A stretch of 64,000 nucleotides of DNA from Streptomyces sp. JHA26 (lineage in GTDB: Bacteria > Actinomycetota > Actinomycetes > Streptomycetales > Streptomycetaceae). The stretch is taken from the NCBI RefSeq assembly GCF_002005565.1, contig NZ_BDJC01000026.1, forward strand, positions 1-64,000, given 5' to 3'. The translations under genes were made by a program, and so were the position numbers. Positions 1 through 8,232 of the stretch are shown piece after piece (position 1 is the first letter of the stretch; the number at the start of each line of letters is the position of its first letter). The notes beneath the pieces are model-generated. The model was not told the origin of the DNA, did no database searches, and saw only the letters and a list, made by a program, of their open reading frames with translations.

Positions 1-1
1 C

Positions 2-1195
2 ACGGCCCCCGGGCCCGAGGCGGCGGCACCCGCCCCCGGCGAGCGGCCCGCCCCGACGCCGACGGCCCTGACCGCGCTGGCCGAACGGCACGGCGCCGCA
101 CTGGGCCTCGGCCGGCTCGGCCGCTGGACGGAGGCGGCGAGGCTGCACCGGGCCGTGGCCGGCGAACGCGAGCGCCTGCTGGGCCCCGACCACCCCGACA
201 CCCTCGCCAGCCGCTACGAGATCGCCTTCACCCTCAGCCGCACCGGCCGCGCCGCCGACGCGCTGCGCGCGTACAAACGCGTGGCCGAGGCCCGGATCCG
301 GGTGCTGGGCGCCGACCACGCCGACACGCTCGCCGCGCGCCAGGAGATGGCGTACGTCCTGGGCAGGCTGGGCCGGTACGCCGACGCCCACCAGGTCTAC
401 ACGGCCGTGCTCGCCGCCCGGGAGCGCACCATGGGCGCCGATCACCCCGACACCCTGCGCTGCCGCCACAACCTCGCCTTCAACCTCGGCCGGCTCGGCC
501 GACCCGAGGACGCCCACCGCATGGCCCGCGAGGTCGCCGAGGCCCGCGCCCGGGTCCTCGGACCCGAACATCCCGACACCCTGGTCACCCGCTACGAGGT
601 GGCCTACGCGCTCGGCCGGCTCGGCCGCTGGCGGGAAGCCCTGGAGACCTACCGCGAGGTCGTCGACGCGCGCACCCGGGCCCTCGGCCCGGACCACCCC
701 GACACCCTCGCCGCCCGCTACGAGTCGGGCATCTGCCTGGGCCGCCTCGGACGCAGCGCCGAGGCGCTGGCGCTGTACGCCGCGCTGATCGGCGACCGCA
801 CCCGCGTCCAGGGCCCCGAGCACCCCGAGACCCTGCGCGCCCGGCACGGCCTCGGGGTCAACCTCGGACGCCTCGGCCGCTGGGAGGAGGCGCTCACGAC
901 GGCGCGCGAGGTCCGGGCGATCCGCGAGCGCGTCCTCGGGCCCGACCACCCCGACACCCTGGTCAGCCGCCGGGAGGTCGCCGTGGGCCTCGGCTGGCTG
1001 GGCCGCTGGTCCGCCGCCCTGGCCGAGTACCGCGAGGTCGCGGCCGCCCGTGAACGCGTCCTCGGGCCCGACCACCCCGACACCCTCGCCAGCCGCGACG
1101 ACGAGGCGCACTGCCTGGAGCAGCTGGGCCGGGTGCCGGAGGCGGTGGAACTCCACCGCAGGGCGGCGGTCCTCCGGCGCGCCGGATCCGGCTGA
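2..1195 (+). CDS. Tetratricopeptide repeat protein, 3' part
   Basis: The reading frame is open from base 2, so the true start lies upstream of the window; 397 residues are visible. It is built of 42-residue repeats of the kinesin-light-chain type, each with a core like LGPDHPDTLASR followed by LGRLGRW and an EAL/YREV helix; eight cores can be counted. Such arrays form superhelical scaffolds for protein-protein contacts, and in streptomycetes they often sit at the C-terminus of NB-ARC or AAA+ signalling ATPases. The N-terminal effector part, if any, is not in view. The array is unusually uniform at DNA level (126-bp period), which points to recent internal duplication. The TPR assignment is firm; the biological role is unknown. 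Confidence 0.9.
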   Translation, partial: TAPGPEAAAPAPGERPAPTPTALTALAERHGAALGLGRLGRWTEAARLHRAVAGERERLLGPDHPDTLASRYEIAFTLSRTGRAADALRAYKRVAEARIRVLGADHADTLAARQEMAYVLGRLGRYADAHQVYTAVLAARERTMGADHPDTLRCRHNLAFNLGRLGRPEDAHRMAREVAEARARVLGPEHPDTLVTRYEVAYALGRLGRWREALETYREVVDARTRALGPDHPDTLAARYESGICLGRLGRSAEALALYAALIGDRTRVQGPEHPETLRARHGLGVNLGRLGRWEEALTTAREVRAIRERVLGPDHPDTLVSRREVAVGLGWLGRWSAALAEYREVAAARERVLGPDHPDTLASRDDEAHCLEQLGRVPEAVELHRRAAVLRRAGSG

Positions 1196-1308
1196 GCCGC
1201 CCGCCGCCCGCCGTGAGCGCGCGGACACCGCCCGCCCGTGAGCGCGCGGACGCCGGCCGCCCCGGTCCACCCCTGGCACCCCGGGATCACCTCGTGCTAC
1301 CAAGAGCC

Positions 1309-2877
1309 ATGACCCCACCCCGCGCATCCCGCACCTACGACGCCGTCATCGTCGGCGGCGGCCACAACGGGCTGGTCGCCGCCGCCTACCTGGCCCGCGC
1401 CGGGCGCTCCGTGCTGGTGCTGGAGAGGCTCGGCCACACCGGGGGCGCGGCCGTGTCCACCCGGCCGTTCGCCGGCCTCGACGCACGGCTGTCCCGGTAC
1501 TCGTACCTGGTCAGCCTGCTGCCCCGGAAGATCGTGCGGGACCTCGGCCTCGGCTTCCGGGTACGCGGCCGCACCGTCTCCTCGTACACGCCGGTCCACC
1601 GGGACGGCCGGCCCACCGGGCTGCTCGTCGGCGGGGGCGAGCGGCGCACCCGGGAGTCGTTCGCCGCGCTCACCGGCTCGGAGCGGGAGTACGAGTCCTG
1701 GCAGAGGTTCTACGGCATGACCGGCCAGGTCGCCCAGCGGGTCTTCCCGACCCTCACCGAGCCGCTGCCCACCCGGGAGGAGCTGCGCCGCCGGGTCGAC
1801 GACGAGGACGCCTGGCGGGCGCTGTTCGAGGAGCCGATCGGCGTCGCGATCGAGGCGCACTTCGCGGACGACCTGGTGCGGGGCGTGGCCCTCACCGACG
1901 CGCTGATCGGCACCTTCGCCGACGCCCACGACCCCGCCCTGAGCCAGAACCGCTGCTTCCTGTACCACGTGATCGGCGGCGGCACCGGCGCCTGGGACGT
2001 GCCGGTCGGCGGCATGGGCGCCCTCACCGACGCGCTGGCCGACGCGGCCCGCGCCGCGGGTGCCGTGCTCGCCACCGGGCACGAGGCGGTGCGCGTCGAC
2101 ACGGATGGAAAGGCGGCCGAGGTCACCTACCGGTCGGCCGACGGCGAGGGCGTCGCCGCCGCGCGCCACGTCCTGGTGAACGCCTCCCCGCGGGAGCTGG
2201 CGGCCCTGACCGGCCAGGCGCCGCCCCCGCCCGCCGAGGGCGCCCAGCTCAAGGTGAACATGCTGCTCGAGCGCCTGCCGGCGCTGCGCGACCCCGCGGT
2301 CGACCCGCGCGAGGCCTTCGCGGGGACCTTCCACATCGCGGAGGGCTACGAGCAGCTGGCCACCGCGTACGCCCGGGCCGCGGCCGGTGACCTGCCCGCC
2401 GTCCCGCCTTCGGAGATCTACTGCCATTCGCTGACCGACCCCACGATCCTCGCCCCCGACCTCGCCGAGCGGGGCCTGCACACCCTCACCCTCTTCGGTC
2501 TCCACGCCCCTGCCCGGCTCTTCGCCCGGGACAACGACGCCGTCCGCGAGGAACTGCTGAGGTCGACCCTCGCCCAGCTCGACGCCCACCTGGCCGAACC
2601 CCTCGCGGACTGCCTGGCGACCGACGCCGAGGGACGGCCCTGCATCGAGGCGAGATCACCGCTGGACCTGGACCGCGACCTCAGGCTGCCCGGCGGCCAC
2701 ATCTTCCACCGCGAGCTGTCCTGGCCCCACGCGGCCGAGGGCACCGGCCGCTGGGGAGTGGAGACGGACCAGGACAACGTCCTGCTGTGCGGGGCGGGGG
2801 CGGTGCGCGGAGGCGGGGTCAGCGGGGTGCCGGGACACAACGCCGCGATGGCCGTGCTGGAGCGGACCGGGGGGTGA
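1309..2877 (+). CDS. FAD-dependent NAD(P) oxidoreductase, phytoene dehydrogenase-like
   Basis: A 522-residue flavoprotein. The N-terminus carries the dinucleotide-binding signature DAVIVGGGHNGLVAAAYLA with a following acidic residue in VLVLERL. The C-terminus has the GAGAVRGGGVSGVPGHNAA segment that closes the FAD site in the phytoene desaturase/PYROXD2 family (COG1233). I chose the ATG at 1309 because the fold begins a few residues later; the in-frame extension to 1213 is low-complexity and contains a 25-bp direct repeat. No carotenoid genes lie nearby, so carotenoid biosynthesis is not implied. Substrate unknown. The gene seems to stand alone, followed by the DUF2795 gene. Confidence 0.85.
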   Translation: MTPPRASRTYDAVIVGGGHNGLVAAAYLARAGRSVLVLERLGHTGGAAVSTRPFAGLDARLSRYSYLVSLLPRKIVRDLGLGFRVRGRTVSSYTPVHRDGRPTGLLVGGGERRTRESFAALTGSEREYESWQRFYGMTGQVAQRVFPTLTEPLPTREELRRRVDDEDAWRALFEEPIGVAIEAHFADDLVRGVALTDALIGTFADAHDPALSQNRCFLYHVIGGGTGAWDVPVGGMGALTDALADAARAAGAVLATGHEAVRVDTDGKAAEVTYRSADGEGVAAARHVLVNASPRELAALTGQAPPPPAEGAQLKVNMLLERLPALRDPAVDPREAFAGTFHIAEGYEQLATAYARAAAGDLPAVPPSEIYCHSLTDPTILAPDLAERGLHTLTLFGLHAPARLFARDNDAVREELLRSTLAQLDAHLAEPLADCLATDAEGRPCIEARSPLDLDRDLRLPGGHIFHRELSWPHAAEGTGRWGVETDQDNVLLCGAGAVRGGGVSGVPGHNAAMAVLERTGG

Positions 2878-2882
2878 CCGGC

Positions 2883-2907
2883 GCATGCGCGGGTCCGGGC
2901 CGGGTAC
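2883..2907 (+). promoter_or_regulatory. Putative SigB-family promoter for the DUF2795 gene
   Basis: GCAT at 2883-2886, a 15-base spacer, then GGGTAC at 2902-2907. This fits the degenerate consensus GNNT-N14-16-GGGTAY for S. coelicolor SigB-type sigma factors. The start codon lies about 50 bases downstream. The -35 part is weakly informative, so the match could be chance. Confidence 0.4.
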
Positions 2908-2959
2908 CACGACATGACGGAAATACCGTGCGCATCACCAGCACGACAAGGAGTCTGCC

Positions 2960-3151
2960 ATGGCGGACCTCAGCCCCATCGACCTGCAGAAGGCCCTCAG
3001 CGGCATCGACTACCCGGCGGACAAGAAGGCGCTCGTCGACTGCGCCCGCAGGAACGGGGCGGACGACAAGGTCGTCAGCCGTCTCGACGGCCTGAAGGAG
3101 AACAGCTTCGACGGACCGAACGAGGTGCAGAAGGCCGTGTTCAACGGGTAG
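2960..3151 (+). CDS. DUF2795 small protein
   Basis: A 63-residue protein starting MADLSPIDLQKAL and containing the GIDYPADKKALVDCARRNGAD motif typical of DUF2795, a helical family found in many actinobacteria, usually as short stand-alone proteins. The ATG is preceded by AAGGAG (about 2948-2953). Function is unproven; homologues are often found among stress-type genes, and the SigB-like promoter just upstream would agree with that. It converges on the serine hydrolase gene with only about 20 bases between the two stop codons. Confidence 0.85.
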   Translation: MADLSPIDLQKALSGIDYPADKKALVDCARRNGADDKVVSRLDGLKENSFDGPNEVQKAVFNG

Positions 3152-3170
3152 CGGCCCCTCGTGGCCTGCC

Positions 3171-4946
3171 CTAGTCGGCCGACGGCGTCCATCCCGCCGC
3201 CTCGATCCGCGCCGCGTCCGCCGGGCGCGCGTCGTCGAACAGGACGCCGCCGGCCGCCTGGACGCGCAGCCCGTCGACGTACGCCCCGCGGCCCACGTAC
3301 AGCCGGTCGGTCGTGTACCGCCAGCGCAGGACCAGCCCGCGGGCGGCCGGGAGGTCCGCCGCCAGGCGGTGCCACACGCGCCCCGACCAGCCGCCGACCG
3401 AGCCCGCCGGACGCGTCCGGGGCTCCTCGCCGCGGCGCGTGGTCGTGAAGGGGACGGGCCGCCACGTGGCGCCGCCGTCCGTGGTGGCCTCCAGGGCGAG
3501 CACGTCCGCCCCGGGCTCGGTGTCCCACCACAGGGCGCAGTGCAGCCGCGCCTCCCCGGCGGACGTGTCCAGCGCGGGCAGGGCGAGCGTCGCCGACGCG
3601 GAACTCGCCGTCCCCGAGAACCAGGCGGTGCGTCCGTGCGCCGGGCGGACGGGCACGGCGCGCGCCAGGTTCGTGCCGGCCGCCACCCGGGGAGCCGACC
3701 CTGAGCGCCAACTGCGCACCGGGTGGACCGAGTTGCCCAGCACGACGAGGAACGAGTCGGTCGTCGGGTCGAGCACCAGGGAGGTGCCTGTGAAGCCGGT
3801 GTGCCCGGCGGTGCGCGGCGTGGCCATCGCGCCCATGTACCAGTGCTGGTAGAGCTCGAAGCCCAGGCCGTGCTCGTCGCCGGGGAAGGCGGTGTTGAAG
3901 TCGGTGAACATCAGCTCCACCGACTCCTGCCGCAGGATGCGCGCCCGCCCGTAGGACCCGCCGTTGAGCAGCGTGCGGCCCAGCACCGCCAGGTCCCACG
4001 CGCAGGAGAACACCCCCGCGTGGCCGGCGACCCCGCCGAGACTGAAGGCGTTCTCGTCGTGCACCTCGCCCCACACCAGCCCCCGGTCGAGGCCGGACCA
4101 GGGGCGGCGGGCGTCCTCCGTGGCCGCGATCTTCGGCCGCCAGGAGGCGGGCGGGTTGTAGCGGGTGCGGCGCAGGCCGAGCGGGGCGGTGATCTCCTCG
4201 CGCAGCAGGACGTCCAGGGTGCGGCCCGTGACCTTCTCCAGCACCAGCTGGAGCGAGATCATGTTCAGGTCCGAGTAGAGGTACGCGGTGCCGGGCGGGC
4301 TGACCGGAGCCTCGTCGTGGACGAGCCGGATCTTCTCCTCGTACGTCGGCGCGTTGTACAGCGGGATCCAGGCCCGGAACCCGGAGGTGTGGGTGAGCAG
4401 CTGACGGATCGTCACTTCCTGCTTGCCCGCGCGTCCGAACTCCGGCAGGTACGAGGCGACCGGCGCCCGAAGGTCCAGCGCGCCCCGCTCCATCTGCTGC
4501 ACGGCCAGGAGCGAGGTGAACAGCTTGGAGATCGACGCGAGGTCGAACACCGTGTCCTCGGCCATCGGGATCTGCTGCCCGGCCGGGAACTCGATCCCGG
4601 TGTCGGTCTTCTCGTCGTACGCCCGGTAGCGCACCGCCATGCCGATCGGCTCGTGCAGCGCCACCGTGCCGCCGCGCCCGGCGAGCAGCACGGCGCCCGC
4701 GTACCAGGGGTGCTCGGGAGAGGGGGCGAGGAACGCCTCGGCGTCGGTGACCAGTTGCCGCAGATGGCCGCGGAGCAGCCCGGCGCGCTCCGCCGAGCCG
4801 CGTTCGAGGGTGGGGCGGCGGGTCCTGTCCGCGACGGCCTCGGCGGGCCCGGCCGCGAGCGGGGCGATCGCCAGCGCCCCGCCCAGCGCCAGGGCGCCGG
4901 CGCCCAGTTGCCGCCGCGTGAATCCGCTCGTCCCCTGACCGGCCAT
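3171..4946 (-). CDS. Tat-exported serine hydrolase, beta-lactamase/DD-peptidase fold
   Basis: About 591 residues. The N-terminus GFTRRQLGAGALALGGALA is a twin-arginine signal ending near an AEA site, so the protein is exported folded. The catalytic domain shows SxxK in LASISK (S138, K141), a YSD triad equivalent near residue 224, and HTGFTG in place of KTG, the class-C beta-lactamase/esterase arrangement. About 200 C-terminal residues look like a beta-sandwich accessory domain. I prefer the ATG at 4946, which has GGGAGG 8 bases upstream, over the GTG at 4964, which would place that ribosome binding site inside the gene. Likely role: cell-wall peptide or ester hydrolysis. Two GAAA/TTTC operators lie just upstream. 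Confidence 0.88.
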   Translation of the reverse strand: MAGQGTSGFTRRQLGAGALALGGALAIAPLAAGPAEAVADRTRRPTLERGSAERAGLLRGHLRQLVTDAEAFLAPSPEHPWYAGAVLLAGRGGTVALHEPIGMAVRYRAYDEKTDTGIEFPAGQQIPMAEDTVFDLASISKLFTSLLAVQQMERGALDLRAPVASYLPEFGRAGKQEVTIRQLLTHTSGFRAWIPLYNAPTYEEKIRLVHDEAPVSPPGTAYLYSDLNMISLQLVLEKVTGRTLDVLLREEITAPLGLRRTRYNPPASWRPKIAATEDARRPWSGLDRGLVWGEVHDENAFSLGGVAGHAGVFSCAWDLAVLGRTLLNGGSYGRARILRQESVELMFTDFNTAFPGDEHGLGFELYQHWYMGAMATPRTAGHTGFTGTSLVLDPTTDSFLVVLGNSVHPVRSWRSGSAPRVAAGTNLARAVPVRPAHGRTAWFSGTASSASATLALPALDTSAGEARLHCALWWDTEPGADVLALEATTDGGATWRPVPFTTTRRGEEPRTRPAGSVGGWSGRVWHRLAADLPAARGLVLRWRYTTDRLYVGRGAYVDGLRVQAAGGVLFDDARPADAARIEAAGWTPSAD

Positions 4947-5290
4947 CGAAGAGCCTCCCGCCACCGAAGCTGAAAGTATCTTTCCCGGATCGCCGTGCGG
5001 GGTGAAACTTTCCTGTCAGCGGCGGATCGTGTCAATGGGGCGTGCGAGACCCACGGGCCGCGGCCCGCCCGGCGGGTCACCGGACCGGCCGCGGGACGGT
5101 GCCGCTCGGCGCTCGCGCACCCGGACGACCCGCAGCGCGGGCGGCGCCGGAACGTCCCCGCTCGCAGAAGCGGGACGAGACCCCCGGCCGGACGATCGGT
5201 GCGTGAGCGTGTCAGTGGCATGACGGCATGAGCCGGGGCGTCACCCGCACACGTCTTGACCCGCCCCCCGTACCGGCCGAGGATCATGCC
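4947..5290. other. Intergenic region between divergent genes
   Basis: A 344-base stretch between the serine hydrolase and the acyl-CoA synthetase genes. It holds the two GAAA/TTTC palindromes near 4972-5012. The rest is GC-rich sequence in which I recognise no gene; the short open frames here have no family features. Confidence 0.6.
4972..5012. promoter_or_regulatory. Paired GAAA/TTTC operators upstream of the serine hydrolase
   Basis: GAAAG-TAT-CTTTC at 4972-4984 is a perfect palindrome. GAAACTTTC at 5004-5012 is a second, shorter one 32 bases away. AT-rich dyads are conspicuous in this very GC-rich context and lie just upstream of the hydrolase start. The GAAA...TTTC form resembles sites used by RpiR/MurR-type regulators of cell-wall sugar recycling, but the regulator is not identified here. 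Confidence 0.5.
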
Positions 5291-6790
5291 ATGACGCCCG
5301 GACACCGCAGCACGGTCGACGGGGTGCTGCGGCGCAGCGCCCGACGCACCCCCGCGCGCGTCGCGGTGGAGTACCGCGACCGCTCCTGGACGTACGAGGA
5401 ACTCGACACCGCGGTCTCCCGCGCGGCGAGCGTCCTGCGGGACCAGGGGCTCGCCCCCGGCGACCGGGTCGCCGCCTACGGGCACAACTCGGACGCCTAC
5501 CTGATCGCCTTCCTCGCCTGCGCCCGCGCGGGCCTCGTGCACGTCCCGGTCAACCAGAACCTCACCGGCGACGACCTCGCCTACCTCGTGGGCCAGTCCG
5601 GCAGCGCCCTCGTCCTCACCGACCCGGACCTCGCCGGCCGCCTCCCCGACGGCGTACGCACCCTGCCACTGCGCGACGCCGACGGCTGTCTGCTCGACCG
5701 GCTGGCCACGGCACCCGCCCACGACGGTCCCGAGCCGGACGGCGAGGACCTGGTGCAGCTGCTCTACACCTCGGGCACCACCGCGCTGCCCAAGGGCGCG
5801 ATGATGACGCACCGGGCCCTGGTGCACGAGTACCTCAGCGCCATCACCGCCCTGGACCTCGGCGCCGGCGACCGCCCCGCGCACGCGCTGCCCCTCTACC
5901 ACTCGGCGCAGACGCACGTCTTCCTGCTGCCCTACCTCGCCGTCGGCGCGACCAACATCATCCTGGACGCACCGGACGGCGACCGCCTCTTCGACCTGAT
6001 CGAGGCCGGCCGCGTGGACAGCCTGTTCGCACCGCCCACGGTCTGGATCGGCCTCGCGAACCGCGCCGACTTCGCCACCCGCGACCTCGACGGCCTCCGC
6101 AAGGCCTACTACGGCGCGTCGATCATGCCCGTGCCCGTCCTGGAGCGGCTGCGCGAACGCCTCCCGCACCTCGCCTTCTACAACTGCTTCGGCCAGAGCG
6201 AGATCGGCCCCCTCGCCACCGTCCTCGGCCCCGACGAGCACGAGGGCCGCATGGACTCCTGCGGCCGGCCCGTCCTGTTCGTCGACGCGCGCGTGGTCGA
6301 CGAGGACGGCAAGGACGTGCCCGACGGCACCCCCGGCGAAGTCGTCTACCGTTCCCCGCAGTTGTGCGAGGGCTACTGGGACAGGCCCGAGGAGACCGAG
6401 GCGGCCTTCCGCGGCGGCTGGTTCCACTCCGGCGACCTCGCGGTCCGGGACGCCGACGGCTACCTCACCATCGTCGACCGGGTGAAGGACGTCATCAACT
6501 CCGGCGGCGTCCTGGTCGCCTCCCGCCAGGTCGAGGACGCCCTCTACACCCACGAGGCCGTCGCCGAGGCCGCCGTGGTCGGCCTGCCCGACGAACGCTG
6601 GATCGAGGCCGTCACGGCGGTCGTCGTCCGCCGCGGCGAGGTCACCGAGGACGAACTGATCGCCCACACCCGCGAGAAGCTGCCCGCCTTCAAGGCCCCC
6701 AAGCGCGTCCTGTTCGTGGACGCCCTGCCGCGCAACGCCAGCGGCAAGATCCTCAAGCGAGAACTCCGGGACCGCTTCGCCGGTTCCTAG
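5291..6790 (+). CDS. AMP-forming acyl-CoA synthetase/ligase
   Basis: 499 residues of the ANL adenylating superfamily. The P-loop-like motif LLYTSGTTALPKGAMMTH is clear, followed by YNCFGQSEIGP (A5), the GWFHSGDLAVRDADGYLTIVDRVKD segment (A7-A8 hinge) and the acceptor lysine in NASGKILKREL near the C-terminus. It should activate a carboxylic acid to an acyl-AMP and transfer it to CoA. The chain length is typical of medium/long-chain FadD-like enzymes; the substrate cannot be read from sequence. The ATG at 5291 is chosen because the fold starts shortly after it. The alpha/beta hydrolase gene follows after 44 bases and may be co-transcribed. Confidence 0.88.
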   Translation: MTPGHRSTVDGVLRRSARRTPARVAVEYRDRSWTYEELDTAVSRAASVLRDQGLAPGDRVAAYGHNSDAYLIAFLACARAGLVHVPVNQNLTGDDLAYLVGQSGSALVLTDPDLAGRLPDGVRTLPLRDADGCLLDRLATAPAHDGPEPDGEDLVQLLYTSGTTALPKGAMMTHRALVHEYLSAITALDLGAGDRPAHALPLYHSAQTHVFLLPYLAVGATNIILDAPDGDRLFDLIEAGRVDSLFAPPTVWIGLANRADFATRDLDGLRKAYYGASIMPVPVLERLRERLPHLAFYNCFGQSEIGPLATVLGPDEHEGRMDSCGRPVLFVDARVVDEDGKDVPDGTPGEVVYRSPQLCEGYWDRPEETEAAFRGGWFHSGDLAVRDADGYLTIVDRVKDVINSGGVLVASRQVEDALYTHEAVAEAAVVGLPDERWIEAVTAVVVRRGEVTEDELIAHTREKLPAFKAPKRVLFVDALPRNASGKILKRELRDRFAGS

Positions 6791-6834
6791 GGCCCGGTAC
6801 GACAACTCCGTTGCACCCGCCGCGGCCGACGGCC

Positions 6835-7686
6835 ATGATCGGCGTCGTGCCGACCTTCACCGCGTACGACGGAACCGAACTCGCCTACCATGTCCGGGGC
6901 GACGGGGACCCGCTGATCGTCCTGCCGGGCGGGCCCATGCGCGCCTCCGCCTACCTGGGGGACCTCGGCGGCCTGACGGCCCACCGCCGGCTCGTCCTCC
7001 TCGACCTGCGCGGCACCGGCGACTCCGCGGTGCCCGACGACCCCGCGACGTACCGCTGCGACCGGCTCGTGGACGACGTGGAGGCCCTCCGCGTCCACCT
7101 CGGCCCGGAGAGCGTGGACGTCCTCGCCCACTCGGCGGGCGGCAGCCTCGCCCTGCTGTACGCCGCCCGCCACCCGGCACGCGTCCGGCGGCTCGTCCTG
7201 GTCACCGCCACACCGTGGGCGCTGGGCAGGCCGGCGACGGCCGAGGACCGGCTCGAGGCGGCGCTGCTGCGCAAGGACGAACCCTGGTTCGAAGAGGCGT
7301 ACGAGCCCTTCCGGGCCTGGCTGGCGGGAACCCGCGACTTCGATCCCGTGTTCCTCCCCTTCTTCCACGGCCGCTGGGACGACACCGCCCGCGCCCACGT
7401 GTCCCGGGACGAGCAGCAGACCAACGAGGAGGCCGCCGAGGTCTACCTGTCCCCGGACGCCTTCGACCCGCCCGCCACCCGGGCGGCCCTCGCCCGTTGC
7501 GCCGCCCGGGTGCTCGTCCTCGCCGGCGAGGTCGACGGCGGCCCCCGCCCGGAACTCGCCCGCCGCTGCGCCGACGTCTTCCCGCACGCCGAGGTCGCGG
7601 TGCAGCCGGGCGCCGCGCACTACCCGTGGCTGGACGACCCGCAGTGGTTCGTCCGCAGGGTCGCCGCCTTCCTCGGGCACGCCTGA
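6835..7686 (+). CDS. Alpha/beta hydrolase, proline iminopeptidase-like
   Basis: 283 residues. Family marks: the oxyanion region LPGGPMRASAYLGDL, LLDLRGTGDS, the nucleophile elbow in LAHSAGGS (S100), a late acid in LAGEVDGGPRPE and the histidine in PGAAHYPWLDD. The fold resembles proline iminopeptidases and related esterases; substrate unknown. Start could be ATG 6835 or GTG 6847; the conserved part begins at FTAYDGTEL, so both are possible. It probably follows the acyl-CoA synthetase in one transcript, ended by the strong hairpin immediately downstream. Confidence 0.85.
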   Translation: MIGVVPTFTAYDGTELAYHVRGDGDPLIVLPGGPMRASAYLGDLGGLTAHRRLVLLDLRGTGDSAVPDDPATYRCDRLVDDVEALRVHLGPESVDVLAHSAGGSLALLYAARHPARVRRLVLVTATPWALGRPATAEDRLEAALLRKDEPWFEEAYEPFRAWLAGTRDFDPVFLPFFHGRWDDTARAHVSRDEQQTNEEAAEVYLSPDAFDPPATRAALARCAARVLVLAGEVDGGPRPELARRCADVFPHAEVAVQPGAAHYPWLDDPQWFVRRVAAFLGHA

Positions 7687-7698
7687 GACGGGGGAGGC

Positions 7699-7731
7699 CC
7701 GGGGTTCCCGAGGGTCGCCCGGGAACCCCGG
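7699..7731 (+). terminator. Hairpin after the alpha/beta hydrolase gene
   Basis: CCGGGGTTCCCG (7699-7710) pairs with CGGGAACCCCGG (7720-7731) across a 9-base loop, 12 bases after the stop codon. There is no T-run, as is usual in streptomycetes. Confidence 0.75.
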
Positions 7732-7829
7732 CGCCGATCTTCCGAAAGGCGCGCCCCGCACGGCCTGTCGGCGGTCCCACCCGCTCGCTAGGCTGGCCCG
7801 CGGACGACGAGACCGGGAGGAGCACGGAC

Positions 7830-8072
7830 GTGGCCGAGAGCACCACCCACCAGCGCCCGCTCATGGGCTGGGACAAGCCGGAGCTGGATCTCAGCAACGC
7901 GCAGTGGCAGTCCAGCAGCCGAGGACTGGGGGATGTCCAGATCGCCTTCGTCGAGGGGTTCATCGCCATGCGGAACAGCGGCAGCCCGGAGAGCCCCTCC
8001 CTGATCTTCACCCCCGCGGAGTGGGGCGCGTTCGTGTCGGGAGCGCGGGAAGGGGAGTTCGACCTCACCTGA
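7830..8072 (+). CDS. Orphan DUF397 protein
   Basis: 80 residues starting at a GTG with GGGAGG 9 bases upstream. It shows the DUF397 pattern: W..SS near residue 30, G..QIAF/MRNS in the middle and FTPAEWGAFVSGAREGEFD at the end. DUF397 proteins usually partner an adjacent XRE-family helix-turn-helix regulator, as in the whiJ-type clusters of Streptomyces. Here no such regulator is adjacent, so it is an orphan. The molecular role in the family is only partly known (antagonist or modulator of the partner regulator). Confidence 0.85.
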   Translation: MAESTTHQRPLMGWDKPELDLSNAQWQSSSRGLGDVQIAFVEGFIAMRNSGSPESPSLIFTPAEWGAFVSGAREGEFDLT

Positions 8073-8232
8073 TCCCGGGCGCGGAGTGCGCCGGCCGGAG
8101 ACCGTCCGGCCGATCCGGGGGTGTTCCACCCGATTTTCCGGACACGCGACCGTGAGCGCCCCGTCGCGGCCGACGCCTGAGCGAGGCTGACGCCACGAGG
8201 GGGAAGATCGTCCCTCCGGAGGTGAGGAACCC

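Noticed and set aside
155..1195. TPR gene taken as starting at GTG 155
   Set aside because: The same frame is open to the window start and already encodes repeat-like sequence (LGLGRLGRW) upstream of 155.
1213..1308. N-terminal extension of the phytoene dehydrogenase-like gene
   Set aside because: It contains a 25-bp direct repeat and low-complexity residues; the FAD motif starts just after ATG 1309.
4412..6805. 797-codon minus-strand frame through the serine hydrolase and acyl-CoA synthetase
   Set aside because: It is antisense to the synthetase and shares the hydrolase DNA in another frame; no motif, and the composition is that of a shadow.
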